Shown here: piece by piece, positions 38,464 through 48,685 of the stretch
Layout: the number at the start of each line of letters is the position of its first letter
Position numbering within the stretch: position 1 is the first letter of the stretch
NCBI GenBank assembly: GCA_028382965.1
Contig: JAOEUK010000007.1
Span: forward strand, 62,001 to 126,000
Length of the DNA stretch: 64,000 bases
DNA from: Candidatus Puniceispirillum sp.
GTDB lineage: Bacteria; Pseudomonadota; Alphaproteobacteria; Puniceispirillales; Puniceispirillaceae
Direction of reading: 5' to 3'
Notes under the pieces: generated by a model
What the model was told of the DNA's origin: nothing
What the model saw: only the letters and a program-made list of their open reading frames with translations
Databases searched by the model: none
Made by a program: the position numbers and the translations under genes

Positions 38464-40899
38464 ATGTTTAGATTTGTTTCGATCACACTATCACTTATTT
38501 TTTTAATGCTTCTCCTTGTTGGAGCAGGAATATTGTGGGTTTTTTGGACCTACGGCAAAGGACTCCCTGATTATCAGCAATTGGCGAATTACCAACCGCC
38601 CGTTGTTACCCGAGTTCATGCTGGTAATGGAGCCTTATTGGCTGAATATGCAAGTGAGAAGAGACTTTTTGTTCCAGTTGAGGCTATTCCACCAAGGTTA
38701 ATACAAGCTTTCATTTCGGCTGAGGATAAAGCATTCTATCACCACTTTGGTGTTGATTTTCGCGCGCTGACTCGTGCTGCATTCACTAACATAGTGAACT
38801 ATGGTAACGGTCGTCGGCCTGTTGGTGCTTCAACAATTACGCAGCAGGTAACAAAAAATTTTTTACTTACTAATGAAGTTTCCATTGATAGAAAAATTAA
38901 AGAAGCAATATTATCGTTTAGAATGGAACGGGCTTTTGCTAAAGATCAAATTTTAGCCTTATATTTGAATGAGATTTATCTGGGCCTAGGCAGTTATGGG
39001 GTAGCTGCAGCCGCATTAAAATATTTTGATAAATCACTTGATCAATTAGATTTACCAGAAATGGCTTATTTAGCTGCCTTACCCAAAGCTCCTAACAATT
39101 ACCACCCTATTCGCAATCGTCGAGCCGCCATAACTCGGCGCAATTGGGTGCTCAAGGAAATGCAGCAAAATGGCTATATTTCTGATGATGAAGCCGGTAG
39201 AGCAAAGAATACACAGTTGCAAATGAGCAATCAAAGCGGCTTTGATGCAGCTGATGCTCCCTATTTTACAGAGGAAGTGAGACGGCAACTCATTAGAAAA
39301 TTTGGGAAAACATCGCTTTATGATGGAGGCTTGTCGGTCCGAACAACACTTGATCCTTTCTTGCAGCAAATTGCTGATAACGCGTTGGAACGTGGTCTTG
39401 AGGCACTGGATCGCCGACAAGGGTGGCGCGGACCTCTGGGAGTTCTTGCGGAAGGCGCTGATATTGAGAAAGTGCTTGCTGAACAAACAGCACGGCTGCG
39501 CCCAAACCATTACGCAGCGCTTGTAACTAAGGTTGAACGTCGTGCTGCAGAAATTTATGTTCAAGGAAGAAAGGCAATTATTCCTTTTGAACTAGCATAC
39601 TGGGCATATCCTCCCCGCAGCAAAGATGGAGTTCGCCCACCAGCACTAAGTGATCTTCGAAACGCTCTGTCAAAAAATGATATTGTAATTGTTCAATCAC
39701 CTGGATCTACTCCAGATTTAACTCAAAATAATTTCGACCCAGCACTAAATCATTTTGCACTTGGCCAACGACCTGATGTTGAAGGTGCAATTGTTGCCCT
39801 TGACCCTCACACTGGACGTTTATTAGCAATGAGTGGAGGCTATAACTTTGCTGAGAGTGAGTTCAACCGTGCCGTGCAGGCGCTGCGCCAGCCTGGTTCA
39901 GCCTTTAAGCCCTTTGTGTATCTTGCTGCACTCGATGCTGGCTATAGCCCAACCACTCGCATTTTGGATGCTCCGTTAGTTGTTGATCAAGGACCAGGAA
40001 AACCAAAATGGAAGCCAGCAAATTATACAAAGAGATTTTATGGTCCTTCAATTATGCGAGTTGGTATCGAAAAATCTCGCAACTTAATGACAGCGCGTCT
40101 AGCTATGACCATTGGTATGAAGAAAGTACAAGATTACGCAAAACGATTTGGCTTAAATGATAATTTACCATTACTTTTATCTATGTCACTTGGTGCTGGT
40201 GAAACAACCTTACTCCGGCTGACAGCGGCTTATGGCATGCTTGTGAATGGTGGACGGAAAATAACACCAAGCTTGATTGACCGAATCCAAGATCGTCACG
40301 GTAAAACTATTTACCGACATGATGATCGAAACTGTAAGGCTTGTCTTGTGCCTCAGGGATGGAATGGGCAATCTATTCCATCTCTTCCGGATACGCGTGC
40401 CCAGCTCACTGATCCATTGTCGGCATTTCAGATGGTTTCTATGCTAGAAGGCGTTGTCAAGCGTGGCACGGGTCGGTCTATTCGCAAGTTGGGTTTAGTT
40501 GTCGCTGGCAAAACTGGGACGACTAATGACAATACAAATGGCTGGTTTATTGGGTTTACTCCAGACTTAGCCATTGGAGTTTTTATAGGATATGACAGGC
40601 CACGGCCGCTTGGAAAGCGGGAGACTGGTTCCACAGTCGCAGTACCTATTTTTGGTGATTTTCTGATGCGTTCTCAGATTGATAAACCTGTGATTCCATT
40701 CCGACGTCCAAACGGCATTCAAATTATTCCAGTGCATTCTGAAACAGGTGAACGCGTCTCTGCAAAAAACAAGAAGGCTATTTTAGAGACTTTTAAACCT
40801 GGTCAAAGACCCGGTGGAAAGTTGATTGACGTTGCTCCTGGTATGAATATGAAAATCAGGGCGCCGAATCGAACCTTGACAATTCAGGGCTTATATTAA
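38464..40899 (+). CDS. mrcA: Bifunctional penicillin-binding protein 1A (transglycosylase/transpeptidase)
   Basis: An 811-residue class A PBP that polymerises and cross-links peptidoglycan. It has an N-terminal membrane anchor (residues 7-29). The GT51 glycosyltransferase domain shows EDKAFYHHFGVD (catalytic Glu at 87) and GASTITQQVTKN (121-132). The transpeptidase has SAFK (Ser479, Lys482), KSRN and KTG beginning at Lys683. An OB-like insertion lies between the domains, as in PBP1A. It lies 116 bp after amiC; the rne-amiC-mrcA-prfB neighbourhood is typical of alphaproteobacteria. Confidence 0.95.
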   Translation: MFRFVSITLSLIFLMLLLVGAGILWVFWTYGKGLPDYQQLANYQPPVVTRVHAGNGALLAEYASEKRLFVPVEAIPPRLIQAFISAEDKAFYHHFGVDFRALTRAAFTNIVNYGNGRRPVGASTITQQVTKNFLLTNEVSIDRKIKEAILSFRMERAFAKDQILALYLNEIYLGLGSYGVAAAALKYFDKSLDQLDLPEMAYLAALPKAPNNYHPIRNRRAAITRRNWVLKEMQQNGYISDDEAGRAKNTQLQMSNQSGFDAADAPYFTEEVRRQLIRKFGKTSLYDGGLSVRTTLDPFLQQIADNALERGLEALDRRQGWRGPLGVLAEGADIEKVLAEQTARLRPNHYAALVTKVERRAAEIYVQGRKAIIPFELAYWAYPPRSKDGVRPPALSDLRNALSKNDIVIVQSPGSTPDLTQNNFDPALNHFALGQRPDVEGAIVALDPHTGRLLAMSGGYNFAESEFNRAVQALRQPGSAFKPFVYLAALDAGYSPTTRILDAPLVVDQGPGKPKWKPANYTKRFYGPSIMRVGIEKSRNLMTARLAMTIGMKKVQDYAKRFGLNDNLPLLLSMSLGAGETTLLRLTAAYGMLVNGGRKITPSLIDRIQDRHGKTIYRHDDRNCKACLVPQGWNGQSIPSLPDTRAQLTDPLSAFQMVSMLEGVVKRGTGRSIRKLGLVVAGKTGTTNDNTNGWFIGFTPDLAIGVFIGYDRPRPLGKRETGSTVAVPIFGDFLMRSQIDKPVIPFRRPNGIQIIPVHSETGERVSAKNKKAILETFKPGQRPGGKLIDVAPGMNMKIRAPNRTLTIQGLY

Positions 40900-41007
40900 C
40901 CTCGTTTTCTATGAGGAATTGAATTGAAGACTTGCCATTATACCCATCTGCACGTTAGGAACAATCTGCGTTTTTTTTTATTTAATCTAAGAATGGGCCA
41001 TTAACTT

Positions 41008-42114
41008 ATGCAGGCCGAAACCGCAGCCAAAATTGACATTATTAAAACTGCAATCGATCTGTTGCGAAAACACATTGATTATGAAGACGCAAAATTGCGT
41101 TTGCTTAGCCTTGAAAGTGTAATTTCAGATACAAATTTCTGGAATGATCAGTATCAAGCGCAAGAAACAATGCGTGAGAAGAACCGGATTGACCGTTTGT
41201 TGTTAGTCATTGATACGTTGCAATCTGAAATGGATGACACGATTGAGTTACTTGAACTTGGCATTGCCGAACATGACAGCGAGATTGTTTGTGATGCAGA
41301 GGCTTCACTGGAAAATTTAGTTTGTGAAGCTGAAAAACGGCAGTTGGAAAGTTTGTTGTCTGGGGAGGCAGATGAAAATTACTGCTTCATTGAAATTCAT
41401 GCGGGAGCGGGTGGCACTGAGGCTCAAGATTGGGCTTTGATGCTTATGCGGATGTATAGCCGGTGGAGTGAATCACGTGGATTTAAAATTCAAATTATTG
41501 AGGAGAGTGTTGGAGAAGAAGCAGGGATTAAGTCAGTAACGATGCGAATTGAGGGTGAAAATGCCTACGGCTGGATGAAAACAGAATCTGGAGTTCATCG
41601 ATTGGTTCGGATCTCTCCCTACGATAGTTCATCCCGACGTCATACCAGTTTTGCTAGTGTTTGGGTCTACCCAGTTGTTGATGATAATATTGAGATTGAA
41701 ATAGAAGATAAAGATTTGCGTATTGATACATATCGTGCTTCAGGAGCTGGTGGCCAGCATATAAATAAAACGGACTCCGCAATTCGCATTACTCATTTAC
41801 CAACCAACATTGTTGTGCAATGTCAAAATGATCGTTCACAGCATCGCAATCGTGCTACTGCATTTAGCATGTTAAAAGCCCGTCTTTATGAGTTGGAACT
41901 GCAACGCAGAGAGGATGCCGCTAATGATGCGGCTTCCGGCAAAACTGATATTGGCTGGGGTAATCAAATTCGATCATATGTGCTGCACCCCTACCAGATG
42001 GTTAAGGATTTGCGTACTAATGTTGAAAAAGGCAATGCGCAAAGTGTTCTGGATGGAGATCTTGACGATTTTATTGAAGCAAGTTTGGCTGCCCGTGTTG
42101 GAAATCAGCGTTAA
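41008..42114 (+). CDS. prfB: Peptide chain release factor 2
   Basis: A 368-residue class I release factor that recognises UGA and UAA. The GGQ motif (residues 248-250, SGAGGQHINKTDS) triggers peptide release. The stop-codon recognition tripeptide reads SPY at 203-205 (VRISPYDSSSRRHTS) where E. coli RF2 has SPF. The gene is one continuous frame, so it lacks the programmed +1 frameshift used in many bacteria to autoregulate RF2. It follows the PBP gene on the same strand by about 110 bp. Confidence 0.96.
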   Translation: MQAETAAKIDIIKTAIDLLRKHIDYEDAKLRLLSLESVISDTNFWNDQYQAQETMREKNRIDRLLLVIDTLQSEMDDTIELLELGIAEHDSEIVCDAEASLENLVCEAEKRQLESLLSGEADENYCFIEIHAGAGGTEAQDWALMLMRMYSRWSESRGFKIQIIEESVGEEAGIKSVTMRIEGENAYGWMKTESGVHRLVRISPYDSSSRRHTSFASVWVYPVVDDNIEIEIEDKDLRIDTYRASGAGGQHINKTDSAIRITHLPTNIVVQCQNDRSQHRNRATAFSMLKARLYELELQRREDAANDAASGKTDIGWGNQIRSYVLHPYQMVKDLRTNVEKGNAQSVLDGDLDDFIEASLAARVGNQR

Positions 42115-42761
42115 GTTATATATTTATCTTGAATGTAGTGAGGTGGGTTTATGTTGAAGTGCTTTTTATCTGTACTAGATAAATGGCAAAAGCTATGAAA
42201 GCTGCGGGTTATATCCTTACCATCAAATAAGGTTTAATTGTTAAAGGAACGTTAATGCTTCTTAAACGTCCTGTAGTTTCCCATCAACTTTAAACATTGG
42301 TCACATCGATAAATTTCAAGTACTTTAATTGGGACTTGTTATTTATTTACCAATTATTATCTAAAATTCGTTTAAATTAACTCAAAAACAGAACTTTTCG
42401 CAACAATCATAGCGGTGTTTGTTGTTAAAACTTTTATCACTCATTGTAAAAAAATTAATGGCTAAATTAAATTAGCTAGGAGTGTTGTCACTTGGAAATA
42501 AAAATATGACCACTTTTCTGCCACGTTGTTCGCTTAATAAAAAATAGTGATGATCGTCTGCTGTATATAGCTGAGGAACAAGATTCTCCAATTTGAATCA
42601 TCAGATGGATCCTAGTCGCTTGAGAAGGGTTTTCGATATTTATAAAATATGATTTGAATTCCGAATGAAAAACACTCTAAACAAAATTTTTTCTAGATAG
42701 CAAGACAGTCTGACTTTGGCATGCTAAAAGAGCTAAATTTTTCAGCAATAAGGGACACAGA
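42115..42761. other. Long AT-rich intergenic region after prfB
   Basis: 647 bp with no credible gene, tRNA-like arm set or ribosome-binding site followed by a long frame. One perfect short hairpin, TTTATCT/AGATAAA with a 5-base loop, lies at 42165-42183. The promoter of the following large gene must be in the right part; AAGGGA precedes its GTG. An unrecognised small RNA is possible but not supported. Confidence 0.4.
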
Positions 42762-45700
42762 GTGTCTACAAAAAAACAAACTTCAGCAAAAGGTATTTTT
42801 AAAACCTCTGTTCTAACGGTAGCGATGATAGTTACTGTGACTATTGGTGCTATTTATCTATATGTAAATCAGGCTGGAGGCCTCCGGCGGCTTTTAGAAA
42901 CTGAGTTGTCCCTTATGGTTGGTGTTGACACTGCAACAGTTGGTCAAGCTCGCTTTAGTTTGATTTTTTCGTCACAACCCATTCAGGTCACTGCGAAAAA
43001 TATTGTTATTAGTTTGAAAAGTGAAAAGATAAATCTTCCAAGTACAGACATAAGATTTGGCCTTACAAGCATATTTAATGGCCAACCAGAAATGATTATA
43101 CTCCGTGGCATTAAACTTGACTTGGTAAAAAAAACAGCTGGCTGGGCGGGATCGCCAGCCCTTTTATTTCTTGGTCAGATAACAAAGGGATTAAATCAAG
43201 CAAACTCTCCTTCTAACGAATTGCGCATTGGCCATAATCGCCTTCAAGGAATTAAAAACATTGTGATTGAGACAGATAGATTGTCCCTTTCGCATGAAGT
43301 TGGAACAATACCAAAGCTGGCTTTTGAAGATATTTATATTGATGTCAGATTGGGTGATAATGGCAAGGTTTTTGGACATCTGCGTGCTAATTGTTTAAAT
43401 CAAGATGAACATGATGCAGGAAGTTTTGCTGTATCCTTTGAGGGTTTGCCGGGAAGTCATCAAATTAAACTTGATCTTAGCGCTTCAAAATTAGCAACAC
43501 GTTTTATCAGTGGATATACTGACTTACTGCCTGTGTACTTGCGGCAAATTGGCGTTTTATCTGGACGTGTTGGTTTAGAGGTAAACGATGGATCTTTGGC
43601 TAATCTTAATGCTGATGTAAAGCTAACCGATGGAGTTTTAGTTGTTCCAGGCGCCAGTCAAAATATTGATTTTGATACTGCAAAGCTCGTTTTTGCCTAC
43701 AGAGGATCGAGTGATAGCCTAACTGTTAGCCAAGCAGAATTAAATATGGGTGGTAAGCGTCGTCTATCTTTTGATGGTGTTGTTAGACAACTTTTGGAGC
43801 CTGTATCGGTTATAAAGGGTGTTGTTGAGGCAAGTAATCTTCCAATACAGTCGGTGTTCGAAAGGTGGCCTAATTCGGTAGCACCTGATTTAAAAAACAA
43901 AATCAGAAAAATGTTTAGTGGTGGATATTTCAAATCTGTCAAGGCCACTTTTGAGGGAGCCTTTGTCTCAGAAAATAATAAATGGGACCTTCTAAAAATT
44001 GACCTTGATAGTCAATTCTCAGGTGTGCGCGCCAATGTGGCCAGTGGCCAATACAAACGAATTGTTTCGACTGTTCATGGTAAGTTGGGTTTGACTGGTG
44101 TTACAGGCTCTTCTGTAGAGGAGGTGGTTGTTGATTTAACAATGGAAGACGGGTCGATGTTGATCGCTGGATTTGATCAACCGGTCAATCTTTCTTCAGG
44201 ACAGTTGAAATCGGTATTTCGAGATAAGAAAGCCACCATGGAACGTTTGGCGCTTGATATGGGGGGCGTCGGCCGACTTGCTCTTGATGGTACTCTGAAA
44301 ATGGGGAGCGATTGGGAGTTGCATGACCTAAACGTAAATCTCAATGTGCCAGATATGGATGTAGCTCTGTTTTCTGCTTTATGGCCTCAATGGGCATCAT
44401 CTGAGACACGCGATTGGGTGGCAGAGAACATACCGGTTGGACGCATTATAGATGCAAACTTGTTATTGAGTGCAGATCTTTCTGCTCCTAAAGGGGTTAG
44501 AAAAGTTTATGATGTTAAAGGAGATATGAAATTGCGAAACGCCCATTTGAAATGGGCTAAAGATGCGACTTCATTGACAAATGTTGATGCGGATATCCAA
44601 TGGAATAATGACAGATTTTTTGCGAGTATTCTCGGTGGCAGGGTTGAAGATCTAATTTTGCAAAAGGCGAGCGTCTCAGTTGCGCCAGTTCTTGAGAAGG
44701 TGAAAAAAAATGCAGTCGTATCAGTAATTGCGCAGGGTGGAGTTAGCACTGTCTTTAAGCTGGCTCGCGAAGTTGGTCTCAAAGCATACGGTATTTTTGA
44801 TTTTGAAGAAGTTGGGGTTGATGGCGACATCAAATTCACAACAAAAGCTAATGTTCCTTTGCACCAAGAAAGAAATTTTATTGAACAAATTCAAAATTTT
44901 GAAGCATCCCTCAGCAATGGTTCTTTTAATAATTTGCCGAACAATATGAGTATAGAGAATGCTGAGCTCGAAATGAATATGACAAAATTAAAATCCGAGA
45001 TAGTGGGCACAGCTTTTGTTGATGGCGTGTCAAATGATTTTAGTTTAACGATTGAAAACAAGACTGGCCAAACAAACATAACCAGTCATATCCCGCCTTC
45101 AACTCTGCTTGTGGAAAAAATTGCAAATTTATCCGGCCTTGATCTCAGTGGGGCTGTAGGTGGCAAGTTTGATTATTCTGGTGATTTGTCTGGGCTGAAT
45201 GCTTTACTGGATGTCACTATTGATCTGCAGGGTTTAAAAGCTGTTATTCCAGAATTAGGGTGGTCAAAATCATCCCGAGAAAGTGGATGGTTAAGCCTGA
45301 CTGCTTCGATGAAACGGGGAAAGTTAGATGCATTAAAGAATATAGCGTTGGTAGCTGGGAACCTATCGGCTCACGGTGAGCTGGTTTTTGATAAAAACGG
45401 TCAGTTTGCTGCGGCATTTTTTGAACGTGCTGCATGGCCAAAGAATGATGTTAGGGATTTGATAATTAGACAAAATGATACCCTCAAATGGGCAGTTGAG
45501 GGTAACGCCAAGCTTTTAAATTTAGATACAGTTTTTAATGAGAACCAGACAAAGTTCGTTGGAGAAATAGATTATAATTTTTCGGGTGATCAAATTTCTG
45601 TATCTGACAGAATTACCTTATCGGGTCGTCTTGCTGGCAACAGGGCAAGCAACGGTATTGGCTTTGCTAGCTTCCAGGGAACAATGTTTATTGATGACAA

Positions 45701-46454
45701 TACGTGGCTAGACGAAACGAATATGAAAATACACTCTAGCCCTGATGGGAATAAGGTCACTGCTACTGGTCTTATTGGTGGTGGAGAAGTAAATTTAATA
45801 TTTGATGCAATGAATGGATCCAAGCCTGAATTATTGATTGAGACCATGAATGGAGGAAGGATTTTGTCAGCTCTTGATGTGACAAATACTATTCGTGGCG
45901 GTCGCTTGACTTTAAAAAATGTATTTCAAGATAGTACATTAAGTTCCTATGATACCAAAATCAGACTTAAAAATTTTCAGGTTGTTGAGGCTCCAACCGC
46001 GTTAAGGGCCTTGTCAGTTCTTAGCCTCGTTGGTCTTTATTCTCTAGTTGACGGCGATGGAACGTCTTTTAGGCAGGGTGAAGCAGATCTTGAGGTAAGA
46101 GGGCCAAAGGTCAATATTAAAATCCTAAAAGCAAGCGGCGATGCTTTGGGAATAGCTATAACCGGCACCTACAACAGGTCGAACAAAAAAGTCAATGTTA
46201 GTGGTAATTTAGTGCCCGCAAACTTGATTAGTAAAGCACTTGGGTCATTGCCATTATTAGGAGATCTAATTACTGGGGTTGATAACAGTGGAGTCTTTGT
46301 AACGCAGTTCAACATCACAGGAACTTCTGACAATATGGAGACGTCGGTGATTCCAGTTTCTACCGTCGCCCCTGGATTGATTCGCGATATTTTCTCACCA
46401 AATTGGTTGAATAATGAGCAAAAACGTATACTTTCTCCAGACGAAAAGCAATAA
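42762..46454 (+). CDS. YhdP/AsmA-like protein with DUF3971 and AsmA-type C-terminal domain
   Basis: A 1230-residue protein starting at GTG with AAGGGA upstream. One N-terminal membrane segment (about residues 14-34) is followed by a very long, repetitive beta-rich region in which segments of the type DGVLVVPGASQNIDFDTAKLVF recur. The C-terminus carries ALRALSVLSLVGLYSLVDGDG and ends with GLIRDIFSPNW. This layout is that of the AsmA-like/YhdP group, thought to bridge inner and outer membranes and to move phospholipids. It is convergent with tyrS. Assignment is by architecture; the precise function is not known for this protein. Confidence 0.85.
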   Translation: MSTKKQTSAKGIFKTSVLTVAMIVTVTIGAIYLYVNQAGGLRRLLETELSLMVGVDTATVGQARFSLIFSSQPIQVTAKNIVISLKSEKINLPSTDIRFGLTSIFNGQPEMIILRGIKLDLVKKTAGWAGSPALLFLGQITKGLNQANSPSNELRIGHNRLQGIKNIVIETDRLSLSHEVGTIPKLAFEDIYIDVRLGDNGKVFGHLRANCLNQDEHDAGSFAVSFEGLPGSHQIKLDLSASKLATRFISGYTDLLPVYLRQIGVLSGRVGLEVNDGSLANLNADVKLTDGVLVVPGASQNIDFDTAKLVFAYRGSSDSLTVSQAELNMGGKRRLSFDGVVRQLLEPVSVIKGVVEASNLPIQSVFERWPNSVAPDLKNKIRKMFSGGYFKSVKATFEGAFVSENNKWDLLKIDLDSQFSGVRANVASGQYKRIVSTVHGKLGLTGVTGSSVEEVVVDLTMEDGSMLIAGFDQPVNLSSGQLKSVFRDKKATMERLALDMGGVGRLALDGTLKMGSDWELHDLNVNLNVPDMDVALFSALWPQWASSETRDWVAENIPVGRIIDANLLLSADLSAPKGVRKVYDVKGDMKLRNAHLKWAKDATSLTNVDADIQWNNDRFFASILGGRVEDLILQKASVSVAPVLEKVKKNAVVSVIAQGGVSTVFKLAREVGLKAYGIFDFEEVGVDGDIKFTTKANVPLHQERNFIEQIQNFEASLSNGSFNNLPNNMSIENAELEMNMTKLKSEIVGTAFVDGVSNDFSLTIENKTGQTNITSHIPPSTLLVEKIANLSGLDLSGAVGGKFDYSGDLSGLNALLDVTIDLQGLKAVIPELGWSKSSRESGWLSLTASMKRGKLDALKNIALVAGNLSAHGELVFDKNGQFAAAFFERAAWPKNDVRDLIIRQNDTLKWAVEGNAKLLNLDTVFNENQTKFVGEIDYNFSGDQISVSDRITLSGRLAGNRASNGIGFASFQGTMFIDDNTWLDETNMKIHSSPDGNKVTATGLIGGGEVNLIFDAMNGSKPELLIETMNGGRILSALDVTNTIRGGRLTLKNVFQDSTLSSYDTKIRLKNFQVVEAPTALRALSVLSLVGLYSLVDGDGTSFRQGEADLEVRGPKVNIKILKASGDALGIAITGTYNRSNKKVNVSGNLVPANLISKALGSLPLLGDLITGVDNSGVFVTQFNITGTSDNMETSVIPVSTVAPGLIRDIFSPNWLNNEQKRILSPDEKQ

Positions 46455-46496
46455 ATTCTGCAAGAATTGAAGTATTTAATACAATGGTCTGGCCGA

Positions 46497-47741
46497 CTAT
46501 TTAATGACAATTAATGCATGCCGTTTTTTGCCAGCAGAGATTTTAACTTTTCCATCTTTAAAATCAGTGAGATTAATATTTTCATTTTCAACAGTGACTA
46601 CATTATCATTTATACGTGCACCACCTCCTTGCACTAACCGTCTTGCATCTCCTTTTGATTTAGCAAAGCCTACCATGTTTAACGCGATCACTATTGTCAA
46701 TTTTGCAGCTGCATCAGCTCTAATAGTAACCTGATGTAAACCATCACTCATACCTTTATCATTAAAAGTTATTTTGGCTGTGGCTCTAGCTTTTTCTGCA
46801 GCTTCTTTACCATGGCAAAGGTGGGTTGCTTCATCTGCAAGAATAATTTTTGCATCGTTAATGTCAGCGCCTTTCAGTGCTCCAAGCATACGAACATCTT
46901 TGATTGGTAGTTCGGTGAACAGGCTCAGGAAACGCTCAACATCGCCATCTTCTGTGTTTCGCCAGAATTGCCAAAAATCGAAGCTAGATAACTTTTCCTC
47001 GTTTAGCCAGATTGCACCACTCGCTGATTTGCCCATTTTTGTTCCAGATGAAGTGGTAATCAAAGGTGAAGTTAAACCATAGATTTCTTGCCCATCAACC
47101 CGCCTAGCTAGATCAATTCCGGTTATGATGTTTCCCCACTGGTCTGATCCACCCATTTGTAGTTGGCAGCCATATCGGCGTCGTAGTTCAATAAAATCAT
47201 ATGCCTGTAGAATGACATAGTTAAACTCGAGAAAGGATAATGGCTGTTCTCGGTCAAGGCGTAACTTGACTGAATCCATGCTCATCATACGGTTCACGGA
47301 GAAATGGGAACCATAGTCGCGTAAAAAGCGGATATATTGAAGAGTGTCTAACCAATCAGCGTTATCAACCATCAGTGCATCTGATGGACCATCACCAAAG
47401 GTTAAATATTTTTTAAAAACATTTTTTATACCTCTTTTGTTGGCCTCAATGTCCTGATCAGATAGTAGCGGCCGTGCTGAATCCTTACCAGAGGGATCAC
47501 CTATTTTGGTTGTGCCGCCACCCATTAAAACAATTGGCTTGTGGCCACACTTCTGTAATAAACGCAGCATCATTATCTGGACAAGTGAACCAACATGGAG
47601 GCTATCAGCTGTGCAATCAAATCCAATGTAGCTTGGGATGATGTTATCAGCAGCCCAGGCATCGAGTGCCTCAATGTCGGTTGCTTGGTGGATGTAGCTG
47701 CGTTCGTTAAATTGCTTCATTAGGTTTGATTTATAGGTCAT
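46497..47741 (-). CDS. tyrS: Tyrosyl-tRNA synthetase
   Basis: A 414-residue class I synthetase. The HIGH-type motif is HVGS (49-52, in DSLHVGSLVQ), and KMSKS is KMGKS (235-239). Substrate-site stretches SYIGFDCTADSLHVGSL, NYVILQAYDF and QMGGSDQWGNI are intact. A C-terminal S4-like RNA-binding domain (about 350-414) has DARRLVQGGGARINDN. It charges tRNA-Tyr. It ends 43 bp from the convergent AsmA-like gene; a small AATTCT/AGAATT hairpin lies between. Confidence 0.96.
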   Translation of the reverse strand: MTYKSNLMKQFNERSYIHQATDIEALDAWAADNIIPSYIGFDCTADSLHVGSLVQIMMLRLLQKCGHKPIVLMGGGTTKIGDPSGKDSARPLLSDQDIEANKRGIKNVFKKYLTFGDGPSDALMVDNADWLDTLQYIRFLRDYGSHFSVNRMMSMDSVKLRLDREQPLSFLEFNYVILQAYDFIELRRRYGCQLQMGGSDQWGNIITGIDLARRVDGQEIYGLTSPLITTSSGTKMGKSASGAIWLNEEKLSSFDFWQFWRNTEDGDVERFLSLFTELPIKDVRMLGALKGADINDAKIILADEATHLCHGKEAAEKARATAKITFNDKGMSDGLHQVTIRADAAAKLTIVIALNMVGFAKSKGDARRLVQGGGARINDNVVTVENENINLTDFKDGKVKISAGKKRHALIVIK

Positions 47742-47814
47742 TTTTGATCCAGATTATCAAAAGGTCAGAGCTCGATCCTAACAATGATTATGAACTTATG
47801 TTCCTCGTGGTTGG

Positions 47815-48477
47815 TTAGGCTAGTGGGTCAAAATCAGGTTCAATCAATGCTGCGTCAAGATATGCTGATACGCGTTCAACCATTGGGTCAAGGTGATCCG
47901 TGAAAAAGTGATTGGCGCCAGGAACTATATCGATGTCAATAGTTACGCCCTTCTGTATGGAGAGCCGTTCCACAAGCTTGGAAATGGCGTCAGGCGGAAC
48001 TTGTTCATCTTTTTCGCCGTGTATCATCAAGCCTGAAGCGGGACATGGCGCAAGAAATGAAAAGTCATGAGAAATTGCTGGTGGAGTGGCCGCTATGAAA
48101 CCACGTATCTCTGGGCGCCTCATCATCAACTGCATGCCAATCCAAGCGCCAAAGGAAAAACCGGCAATCCAACATTGACGTGATGATGGGTTTTGTGCCT
48201 GTAGCCAATCCATTGCAGTTGCAGCATCTGAAAGCTCACCGTCGCCGTTGTCATATTGTCCTTGGCTACGTCCAACTCCTCGAAAGTTGAAACGAAGAAC
48301 TGCAAAGCCTCTAGCTTGAAAATGTTTGTACAATGCATAGGTGACACGGTTATTCATAGAGCCACCTTTGTCAGGTTCTGGATGCAGGATCAATGCAGTA
48401 GGGGCATCGGAAATTTCACTCGGCATGTAGCGGCACTCTAGCCGCCCATCAGGACCATTAATAATCACTTCGGGCAT
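47815..48477 (-). CDS. Alpha/beta hydrolase
   Basis: A 220-residue alpha/beta hydrolase of the small dienelactone-hydrolase-like COG2945 type. The oxyanion start ALILHPEPDKGG, VLRFNFRGVGRSQG, the nucleophile elbow GFSFG (Ser108), GEKDEQVPP (acid region) and GANHFF (catalytic His) are in the right order. No signal peptide. Substrate unknown. It lies about 70 bp upstream of tyrS on the same strand and is divergent from cysE. Confidence 0.85.
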   Translation of the reverse strand: MPEVIINGPDGRLECRYMPSEISDAPTALILHPEPDKGGSMNNRVTYALYKHFQARGFAVLRFNFRGVGRSQGQYDNGDGELSDAATAMDWLQAQNPSSRQCWIAGFSFGAWIGMQLMMRRPEIRGFIAATPPAISHDFSFLAPCPASGLMIHGEKDEQVPPDAISKLVERLSIQKGVTIDIDIVPGANHFFTDHLDPMVERVSAYLDAALIEPDFDPLA

Positions 48478-48685
48478 AACTGTTCCGTTCTTCTTGCACT
48501 ATTGTAAACTTGGCTTATATCTTAATATGTGTGCTACGCCAAGCGAGGTTTCACATCTTATTGCTTGTCAGGGCGTGTTTTAAAGGCGTTTCATAATTAT
48601 AAGAGTATTTGATTTTGTCGGACTAGATGGCAAAGCTACGTAACAATCAATTTAATATCACAAAAGAAGCATTGGATTGAGAAAT

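Noticed and set aside
41008-42114. Programmed +1 frameshift in prfB
   Set aside because: The frame is continuous from the ATG to the end, with no internal TGA.
42719-42740. Sigma-54-like TGGCATGCTAAAAGAGC upstream of the AsmA-like gene
   Set aside because: GG and GC are not 10 bases apart, so it is not a -24/-12 element.
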